NCBI GenBank assembly: GCA_000733355.1
Contig: JNVV01000061.1
Span: 115,567-179,566 of the forward strand
Length of the DNA stretch: 64,000 nt
DNA from: Falciphora oryzae
Taxonomy: Eukaryota > Ascomycota > Sordariomycetes > Magnaporthales > Magnaporthaceae
Reading direction: 5' to 3'
The notes under the pieces were generated by a model. That model worked only from the letters and a program-made list of their open reading frames with translations. It made no database searches and was not told the origin of the DNA. The position numbers were made by a program, and so were the translations under genes. This document shows positions 56,155-64,000 of the stretch, in pieces. Position 1 is the stretch's first letter. Each line of letters begins with the position of its first letter.

Positions 56155-57350
56155 TTACGCCATGCGGCCCATCTCGTACTCCTCCCCGCTGCCCGGCCTG
56201 CTCGGCCAGCCGCGCACGTCGACCACGTTCTCGCTGCTGCTGCTGTCGCCCGAGGTCATGTCGCGCGGCTCGCGGGAGTGGTACTCGACCGTGATCTCTT
56301 ACGTGTGGGTGGTGCGGTTGTCATCGGCGTGGAAGATGCTGCGCTCCGACCAGTCGTCGGGGTGCACCTCGCCCGCCGACGCCTTGGCCCTTCCGCCGCC
56401 GCCCGGCCCGGCGCCCTTGACGGCGAATGGGTGCAAGAAGCTGCCGCTGGGCCGGCTTCCCGTGTTGTTGTTCCCGCCCCCGGTGATGGCGATCTTGGCG
56501 CCGCCGTCGCCAACACCCGACGTGTGGGTCTCGTAGCCGCGGCTCTTGCTGTGGCTGTGGCTGCCCGAAGCGCCCGAGGAGCCGTAGTAGCGGCGGGTCG
56601 ACTTCTTGACGTCGCGCACCAACACGCGCAGCACGGAGATGCAGGCCGCGACGATGGTCACGGCTACCCCACAGGTGCTCCAAACCACGAGCCCGAAGCC
56701 GTCGTAGGTGAAGTCGCCCTTCGCCAGGGCGGGGATCTGGGCCGACTTGACAAAAGCGGTGGCACCGGCGCTAAAGGAAAAGGTATTAGTCAGATGCTTC
56801 AATATATGGGTATGGAAACTGTAGGTCGGCAGGCAGGCAAAGGCCTGCTCACAAAATACCAGCGCTCATAGCCGCGGCTACTCCAATCTTTTCGGCCAGC
56901 TTCGTCCATATGATGATTTTAAGCCACTTGGCTTCGGCGATACGCAATAGCGTTGAAGCGAAAGACGTTTTGGACCAGACGGTGCCCAGTACCGTAAAAG
57001 TGCCGGCGATGTTACCGTTGCGGCCGATGGGGCCGATGTTTGTCGGGTTCTCGAACACGAGGTCGCACATGTGCCGTCCGAAGCCAATCTTGACGTTGAA
57101 ATCGAGGACGATGCCGGAGATGAGCAGGAAGATCCGGTGGCAAGCACGCAAGGGTCAGCCTCCCACTAGCCAATCCGCGTCTCGCAGAGCTTCCATGCAA
57201 GCAAAACCAGGTGCTTGTGCTTACCCATGTTATCACCAGCAGCCAGTCGTCCCACCATTTGCAGCACAGCCGCAGCGCCAGGAAGACGAAGCCGGCGCCG
57301 ATAAGGACCCAGCCGATGGGGCCGTCGCAAGGTTTAATAGGGATAAGCAC
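56155..57350 (-). pseudogene. Rhodopsin-like membrane protein, internally deleted and with an in-frame TAA
   Basis: The first piece is CDGPIGWVLIGAGFVFLALR then CCKWWDDWLLVITW, followed by an intron. Then come ISGIVLDFNVKIGFGRHMCD, IAGTFTVLGTVWSKTSFAST and AEAKWLKIIIW, running straight into TKLAEKIGVAAAMSAGIF. A normal intron (GTGAGC donor; phase TT|C) leads to AGATAFVKSAQIPALAKGDF and the TM segment VVWSTCGVAVTIVAACISVL. The family normally has about 80 more residues (two helices and the extracellular QC...W...CW loop) between WLK..W and the K..EK-G segment; here they are missing without a frame change. The Ser/Gly-rich tail has TAA at 56301-56299 (THT*EITVEYHSRE), then stays open to a stop at 56157-56155. 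Confidence 0.65.
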
Positions 57351-57887
57351 CAGATAGAAGAAGGCCCTAGCAGTGATGATCGTTGCCCTCTTATCCCCTT
57401 CAGGAGTGTCGTAAATCGTTCACGCCAGGATTCCTATTTCCCCTACCCACAACAGCAAGCGGCCAGTGGCAATCAAATACCAACACGGGCCATGGGAGCG
57501 GCCGGGGAGCGGGCCCCAATTGTGTTACGTATTCGGCATTGATCGGGGAAGCCCACCCAGCCAAGCCGATGATCCCAGTGAGCCCTCAGGGATACGCTGA
57601 AGGGCCAGGGTAAGGGTCAGCAGGGGCTGGGGGGCCGGCCGGAACCGCGCATCGTGGGAGATGCTGGCCTAGAGCAGAGCGGAAAAGCAGTCGGGCGATG
57701 CTAGGAAACGGCGGCACAATACCGGAATGCTACTCTAAAAGGAATGTCGCGTCTTTTTGATCCAAATTACGGGATTAATTATTATGTTAAATAAAGGAGG
57801 CGCGGCGTCCTTCCAGGGCCAGGCTCTATTCCCAAGAACTCCTAAACCGAAGTTTGGAGTATTCGAGCCAGCCTCGCCAGCAACGCA
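57351..57887. other. No supported gene
   Basis: Nothing recognisable upstream of the broken rhodopsin-like gene. Confidence 0.45.
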
Positions 57888-57907
57888 GAGTGAGTGAGTG
57901 AGTGAGT
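57888..57907 (+). repeat. GAGT microsatellite
   Basis: Five GAGT units followed by TTATTTAACG. Confidence 0.9.
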
Positions 57908-58300
57908 TTATTTAACGTCAGTAAAATCGGGATCTACCAGTCCCTGCCTCCCAAGGGGCATACGACGTGCTAGCACTACCTAAGCTTATCTACACCAGGA
58001 TACAGTGCTGCTATCGAGGCGGCTAACAAATTAACCCGTAGGCACGGAGGTGGGCCGCATTCCGGCGCTCCTTGTTGGTGAGCGGGCGATCGGCGGAGGG
58101 CGTATATATACGCCAGGGCGTTGTAGGCGCTGCGGGTGGTAGTAGTGCGTTCGGCCGGCGAGTGTGCTGGAAGGGGGTAAGGCCGGGTTTGGGCGGGGGG
58201 GTCCTCGGGACCCCAGCCAGCAACGCAGATGCCGCAGTGCCTGATGGGATCCCCTGCTTTGAATAATAAAAAAAGCATGGTGAGGGTAAGGGCAAGGGCA
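57888..58300 (-). mobile_element. Possible 3' end of a LINE-like retroelement
   Basis: On the minus strand a frame ends ADRPLTNKERRNAAHLRAYG-LIC, followed by a short tail (TTAAATAAA) that passes into an ACTC tandem array (57888-57907). A coding end, short untranslated stretch and simple-repeat tail is the usual 3' layout of fungal Tad-type LINEs. No reverse transcriptase domain is present in the window. Confidence 0.35.
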
Positions 58301-58533
58301 GGGAGGAGCACGTTGGGGTCTACGCGCTAACACCAAAGCTAGGCGCCATCTCTCATGCCCTTTGCGCTAGAGGTCCCCACACTATGGAGTCAGCCACATT
58401 GGGATCTGTCACAACCTTGTGTTCAGCCATGTTACAGTTGGTGTCCACAGGAGAGCGTATGTTTTGGGAAATTCGTATTCCCTGTGGCTTACCGTGCCGA
58501 CGCTTAGAGTCGTGTGACTGCGCAGCGCCGTGT

Positions 58534-58749
58534 CTACATGGACATCGTTTTGCCCAGGGAAATGATGCTGGTGTCGAACACCGGCGCCGACGGAGACGCC
58601 ATGTTCCCCAGGGGATACCGGTTCTGGGTGTTAATACAATGCTTTGCTTTGAGCACCGTGTCCTGCCCAGGATACAATTGACAATTGACGCCTTCTCTAA
58701 TTGCGGCCCGGACGTAGTGTGTGTTACGTAATACAAATGTGCCTGCCAA
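58534..58749 (-). pseudogene. Possible cytochrome P450 fragment
   Basis: The frame contains YVRAAIREGVNCQLYPGQDT then VLKAKHC and ASPSAPVFDTSI. This resembles the 'A-I-R-E...R-L-Y-P...D-T-V-L-P...A-P-V-F' stretch after the ExxR helix. No haem Cys loop is present. Weak. Confidence 0.25.
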
Positions 58750-60973
58750 CGCGTGGTTTTATTACAGCTGCTGTCATTAGATGTCCTGTGTCCCTATCGC
58801 CACACTACCGCCACCCACACACATCTCCTACCCGACCGCCACCATCCCATCCAAAGGAAGTTATGTCGATTACCACCGTCACCACCCCAAGGGCTCTTCT
58901 TCAGTTCTTTCACCCCGACCTTGTTGTCTTATACTGTCTTGGGGAACCGTAACGCATAGGCGTGTCGTCGCTAGTAGCACCACCCGTCGCCAGTCGTTGC
59001 TCACAAAAAGATTTTTCTAGGAGGCTAGGCAATGCGGTAGCCTAGTCAGTCAATGTCTCCGACCGAGGGACATAGGAAGAGAGTAATTGGAGGCATCAAA
59101 ATTCACCAAGTATTGCGCCGGCAGGCTTAAATGCTGTCCGCGCCAAAGCTGAAAGCCGACACCAGCAGCAAAAAGTTAGCTCGGACCAAGGACAAGAGGT
59201 GGAAAAGGCGACGGACGGGAAACCGGACGCGTTTTACATCAAAACATTTATTCAGCCCACCCAACTGAAAATCCCGCCCAGCTTGCCCCTCACGAGATCC
59301 GCGTTGTCTTTGACGACAAGCTTTCGGAGTGTCCTCAGCACCAGGACGACTCCCTTAGTTTTACAAAAGGGCTCCAGAGCACTGGGGCTGCCTTGCTGGT
59401 GTTTTAGAAGCGACTGGATAACCAGATCGTTTTCCAAATCACCGCCTCCGGTTGGTGGCGCACGCACATATGTTGCGTCTTTGCCAAAGTGCTTTCTGGC
59501 AGGAAATATTAGATTGCTGCTATGCGCACAGGCCGAACGGGTGGCTCGGCTGGGTGCGGGGGCGGAGTGGCGGGCCCTCTCGGGCATCCACCCATCCGGC
59601 CCGTGTTCCTGCACCAAAAGTCATGCACCCGATCGACCATGGCGATAAGAGTCGAGTTGACTGAAAGTGGCACGTCTAGTGGAGCCCGGCCGATGGGAAG
59701 CCGCACCCGCCTGATAAAACTCCACTAGTTCCCATCCGTCTCGCTGGCCGGGCTGACGCGGCGCCACGCCACGGCGCCTTGCTACAGCCCACACGGAAGC
59801 TTCTCAGTCACTGCCTGGTGACTGGAGCTTTGTGCCAGCCCCCGTGCCCGAACGGTTGTTGCCGGAGGCGGGCCTCGGAGCCCCCGATAAAGCGGGGTCC
59901 GCTGGTTACTTATTTCCCCCAGCATTCTGGTGATGCCGAAGATAACCGCCTCCGCGTATGGGAGCAGGCTCGGGTTGCATAGGAACCGAGTCGCAACTGC
60001 TCGGCGCGAAGGCTCCTGCCGGGTCATGCCAGTAATTTCCTTGTCCACGCCTCAAAGCTTCAAGCCCTTGGCGCCGCTTCCATTCATCTCGCGGGTGGCG
60101 ATCACCAATAGCTTTTGATTTTGAAGAGTTGTGCTACCGCAGCAAATGCGCCACAATACAAAAACTGGCCACCCCGGGTATACATACTGTGTACGCGGAA
60201 CTACCTGGGCCCCTTACGGCAGTAGTATCCCAGGCAGGTTGATCGCTTCTGTCGCTAGCGTCGATTCCCCCGCTGGAATTGCATGATATCATTGCTTTTC
60301 GTCTGTTTGACAAACCACGATGAACGGGGAAAGCCAGAATTCTGGAGAGGCCAACCCGTTTGGCAGGGGCTGCATGCTGGGGGACTGCATGCTGATATGA
60401 TTGGGCATGACATCACATACTGTACCAGCATAAAGACAAACAGGGGAAAGTCCGGGGGCCCATTTCCTATTGAGGACGCTGGCACCCAAACGGCACTGAA
60501 GGGGATAGTTGGCAGAAAATTCCGTACAAGGATCCTCGATTGGGGCTAGCCATCGGACGAAACCCCGTTTCGATAAGGCTGGAATGATGGTTTCGGCACA
60601 AACGATGTCCAGCGTAGTTGATCCTTGTTCAGTGGCTGGCTCAGGGAGCAGGTCCAGAGCCGCCTCGTGTGGCAGAACCGAGATGTAATGGCTTGTCAAA
60701 AAGTGGCTTACACCTGAGCAGCCTTCACAAGCGGACATACTTCAATAGGCCCGGGGGCCCGGAATTACAAGGCGGCGGCACATGTGCCCAGGGTGTGACA
60801 GCTGCTAGGCTGGAAGGGCACCGACTGCTAGCATATATACCTGCGCTCAATTTGTCACCAAAAAAAAATGAAACTGGCAACTCGCTGTCAAGGTGCCCCA
60901 AACTCTTCAACTCTTTAGCTCTTTGCGTTCTACGTTTGCACAGGCGGCATTTCCCACCGCCCCTCCGCCCATC
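58750..60973. other. Long stretch without a supported gene
   Basis: Minus-strand frames at 59252-59617 and 60289-60738 (121 and 149 codons) have no domain. This should include the promoter of the gene at 60974. Confidence 0.4.
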
Positions 60974-62541
60974 ATGCCGTTCAGCTCAACGGAGCTCGAA
61001 ACCCGCCGGGGTGAATCCCGGGCCGGCATGGGGATTGTAGTCACCATCGTTTGCCCCGCCATTGCGCTCCTGTCCGTGGTTTTGCGCATTTACGTGCGAC
61101 GGTTTCTGGTCAAGATCGTTCACCCGGAAGATTATGCTATCATTGGCGCGATGGTACGAAGGCCTTTGCCGCCTTGCCCCACTTGTGGGTCCCAAACATA
61201 ATTTAAGCTTATTTCTGAAAAAACGCAGGCCTCCTCCATTGTCTTGACCACGTGCCTGGCGATCTGTACGCTTCTTTGCCCCGCACAAGTCTCCTTTCGG
61301 ATCGTTACATGGTCAGGTGCTTCACGATGCGGCTAACTAACATCCCCCAGCATTTGCCAACGGGGCCGGGAGACATATCGAAACAGTTTCTCCCGACGAA
61401 CTGATGCGACAGCTGAAGGTACGTTAATGGAAAATGGGTAGGCCCTTCTGTGTGAATCACAATAAACCGCAAGCTAAATATATCCTGGAGCAGCTTACGC
61501 CCATCGTCTGCACAGCGTACCTCACCACACACATGCTCACCAAGCTATCCATTCTCCTCCAATACGTCCGACTCAGCGTTATGCGCTTCGAAAGGGCGTT
61601 GTGCTATAGTCTCATCGCCGTTTCGACATCCGGGTGGCTCGTTTTGTTTATACTTAACTTAGTTCTCTGCGTGCCTCTCCACGCCATATGGACACCCAAC
61701 ACACCGGGAGCTAAATGCCTCAATATCACCGCGGTTTGGTTTTCCGGCTTAATTTTCAACATGACGATGGATTTTGCCATTCTCATCATCCCGGCATTCA
61801 TTCTCAGGCACTTGACGGTCCCTTGGACACAACGGCTCCTTCTCGGCATTATTCTGGCCTTCGGCGGACTGCAAGTTTACGCATTCAATTTCCACCCTGA
61901 ATCACCTTTCCTCCCTATAGCAGCAACACTGTTAGCTAACAGAGTTACGGTCGTACTTTGCTTGATTTTTTTTCAGGGGCTGCATCGTCTCCGCCCTTCG
62001 TCTGCGGACAATATACGCGACCACAAATTCCAAGGATAAAACATGGGATAGTGTTCCCAGTGGAATTTACGGCACCGTCGAACTGAACGTGGGCATCACC
62101 TGCGCATCTATCGTCGCACTCAGACCCTTAATCCGTCAGCTGCGCCGGCTCTTCCCCGGAGGCGGGCCCGACGAGCAGGCAAAAGTGGACCCCAGGCCGA
62201 TGGATCCCCGGCCCCGTATCCTCCCCGATGAAATCCCGTCGTTCGATAGCACCCAAGTCTCCAGCGTATCCGGCGGCGTGAAACTTGGCACGGTAAACAA
62301 AGACCTCAGCCGGACGCGTTCTGCCACCTCCAGCGACGGCCGGACGTTGAAAGGGACAGTGGATCAGGATCCGGAGATCGGAGCCACCTCTCCAAAGCTG
62401 CCCCGGAGTGACAGGTATGCTTCCCTGCCCCGAGGACACACGTTCTTCCACCTCCGGTTATTACCGCCCCTGGCTAATATGCTGGCGCTTGCCGCGCGTT
62501 CACTGCCGCAGCGCACAACAGCTTGTAAGGTCGCGTGCTGA
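60974..62541 (+). CDS. Rhodopsin-like fungal integral membrane protein (PF20684 type), intact, with a GC-AG intron
   Basis: Exons 60974-61153, 61229-61265, 61351-61418, 61491-61870 and 61977-62541 sum to 410 codons with matching phases. Helix segments follow the family order: GIVVTIVCPAIALLSVVLRI, HPEDYAIIGAM, GRHIETVSPDELMRQLK, LTTHMLTKLSILLQYVRLSV, LVLFILNLVLCVPLHAIWTP then NTPGAKCLN (the QC/CW-type loop region), FNMTMDFAILIIPAFILRHL, LLLGIILAFGGL|GCIVSALR and VELNVGITCASIVALRPLIR. A polar tail ends VDQDPEIGATSPKLPRSD... . The intron 61871-61976 begins GCAAGT and ends TTTTCAG; only this GC donor keeps phase. An optional last intron (62416-62509) would swap the C-terminal residues. Function of the family is unknown; plasma-membrane location is inferred. 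Confidence 0.85.
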
Positions 62542-63424
62542 CTAGGCGCGTCGAACCGGGCGACGAGCGGTCAGGCTAGGCGGCGGCCGTCTGCGTGTCG
62601 ACATACTTTGGGTGGAGATCGGACGACGATAGGGGATGACTAAATGGGCTGGGAGGGGAGGCCAAGAGTTGATGTCGACGTGCGCGCGGGGGACTTGTGT
62701 CCTGGTTCGGACGGGTGGTGCCCCTGCGGCCGACGGTCCTTATGCGACAACACACAAGTGTGGGCAACCTGTTGTTAAGCAACATGTTGGTTCTCTCAGA
62801 CGGCGAGACACTAGCGGTGCGCATTGGTTCTGCTCTTATTCAACAAGTCGAGGCGGGTCTAGGTCTAGGAAATCCAACGCTAGCGGGCCTGGACGCCATT
62901 TTGTGGAAAGGAGAGATTCAACTGGCAGTTGTGTCAGCCCTCATAACCCTAGCCGGGCGCGAGAAAGGGGACGCACTCACTTTGCAAATACATACACGGT
63001 TACAGGGGCGATACGGTAGTCGCAAGCGTCCTTCCAGTCAGACGCGCAGTAGGGAAGGCGGCGGCGGACGTCGTTGACCATGCCGCGGGAGAGCTGGGCC
63101 CTCCACTGTGGGGATCCCATCTCAGCCCAGCTCAGCCCCATCAACTCGCAGTGCTTCTTCAACCGCCCCGGTCTTTTTCGAAAAGTGTCCCATTATTCAA
63201 ACTGTGGAGGCCAGATATTGTATTCGGCAATCCATTGCATCAGGCGATGGCGAAAGGGAGCAATAAACAGCAGCTGCATGTTTAACGTTGGAGATTTAGG
63301 GGGTCGGTCGGGTTGGCGGGGCTGCTCCTTATGGCCTCGACCGTCGTGAACGGACCCAGACGCCCGTTGGTCGGGCCGACGGGCGTGTCGGCCCAGAAGA
63401 TCGTCCTGCCTCCGACGAAGCTGC
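62542..63424. other. Intergenic, no supported gene
   Basis: Frames up to 127 codons without domains. Confidence 0.45.
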
Positions 63425-63747
63425 TTTTAGCAAATAATTTTGCCAAATGACGAGTTTAATATATTCCCGTTAAATTTAAAATAAATTTAACCGTTTTGTC
63501 AAATAAGCCAAGCGGGAGCGAGAAATAAAGCGCTTGGAAAACCCAATAACGCATTATTATTGCGAACGCTTAAGCGCTAGTTATTAAATTTAAAAAATTA
63601 TTACGAGATTTTTTCAGTATTTGGCATTTTTATATTCCCTTGTGCAATGGGTTGATATTAAAGAGTTCGAAATACTTTACGTTTTTATAAAGATTTGCCT
63701 GTGGTATTAAATCCGTGTAGCTTGGCACGGTGGACTCGCGATCCGGG

Positions 63748-63790
<43 letters not shown>
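63425..63790. repeat. AT-rich block ending in T28 A11
   Basis: AT-rich DNA with many TTAAATTTAA-like words resembles the AT-rich transposon interiors at 36.3-36.9 kb and 39.3-39.7 kb. The homopolymer pair at 63752-63790 mirrors the one at 26945-26994. Likely a RIP-degraded repeat. Confidence 0.55.
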
Positions 63791-63887
63791 TCTAGGAGTT
63801 GTACAACGACTCCCTTTAATATTGCAAAATAAATGTTATCCCTGTAATGAACCTTACAACCCAGCTACAACAGTGATACTGAGATCA

Positions 63888-64000
63888 CTAATAATGGTCT
63901 TCAATCGCTAAAGTTCCTGTTTTGGTGACGAGGAACTCGTCTACGGCGACATCTTTGCCGCTCTCTTTCCCGTGCCCGCTCTCCTTGATACCCCCGAATG
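63888..64000 (-). CDS. Aldehyde dehydrogenase, C-terminal end (partial)
   Basis: The minus strand from the window edge reads FGGIKESGHGKESGKDVAVD then EFLVTKTGTLAIEDHY and TAG at 63890-63888. The F-G-G-x-K-x-S-G-x-G-K/R-E block followed by a short EFLVTKTGT-type tail is the invariant C-terminus of the NAD(P)-dependent aldehyde dehydrogenase superfamily. The catalytic Cys and cofactor domain lie outside the window, so the substrate cannot be stated. Confidence 0.85.
   Translation of the reverse strand, partial: FGGIKESGHGKESGKDVAVDEFLVTKTGTLAIEDHY

Noticed and set aside
56100..56871. Plus-strand frame of 312 codons (55933-56871)
   Set aside because: Antisense to the rhodopsin-like gene; alanine/arginine-rich shadow.

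Overview
The window looks like nuclear DNA of a filamentous ascomycete, most likely a Sordariomycete. Genes are GC-rich and mostly split by short introns (about 60-110 bp) with GTRNGT-type donors and CTAAC-like branch sites. The families are typical of Pezizomycotina: fungal rhodopsin-like integral membrane proteins, LysM and AA1-like secreted proteins, HET, NACHT and WD40 allorecognition parts, and a fasciclin GPI protein. AT-rich islands contain a pogo/Fot1-type transposon whose stops look like RIP (repeat-induced C-to-T mutation). No tRNA or rRNA gene was recognised.

Layout. 0.1-6 kb: a nucleoside-phosphorylase-domain gene, a three-copy tandem repeat, and a secreted GDSL/SGNH hydrolase gene. 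6.8-8.7 kb: a six-LysM secreted protein, broken by frameshifts. 8.9-13.1 kb: decayed minus-strand genes. 13.3-16.1 kb: an unusual reading frame joining a berberine-bridge-type FAD oxidase to a von Willebrand A domain. 17-20.4 kb: small relics of HeLo and TPR allorecognition proteins. 21.4-23.2 kb: a rhodopsin-like membrane protein. 24.8-27.4 kb: a NACHT NLR next to an assembly gap. 28.5-33.2 kb: two convergent large membrane proteins, one carrying an 18-bp/hexapeptide repeat array. 33.9-35.2 kb: an intact FAS1 GPI protein. 36-42 kb: a transposon island with two foldback elements of about 817 bp, the second split by a 1.85-kb Fot1-like element, and an esterase relic between them. 42.2-42.6 kb: an intact ten-cysteine small secreted protein. 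45-52.4 kb: a broken HET protein, a truncated tyrosine-phosphatase copy, an unrecognised gene, an intact AA1-like secreted protein and an NLR WD40 tail. 56-64 kb: an internally deleted rhodopsin-like gene, a possible LINE tail, a P450 scrap, an intact rhodopsin-like gene with a GC-AG intron, and the C-terminus of an aldehyde dehydrogenase running off the right edge.

My reading is that this is an accessory, fast-evolving region of secreted/surface proteins and self/non-self recognition modules, much of it decaying. Two damage patterns recur: single in-frame stops explained by one C-to-T (or G-to-A) change, and single-base indels. The first fits RIP or cytosine deamination. The second could be real decay or assembly error; sequence alone cannot separate them. 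Genes read without a break are FAS1 (33.9 kb), the ten-cysteine protein (42.2 kb), AA1-like (50.5 kb), the rhodopsin-like gene at 61 kb, and the phosphorylase-domain gene as far as the window shows.
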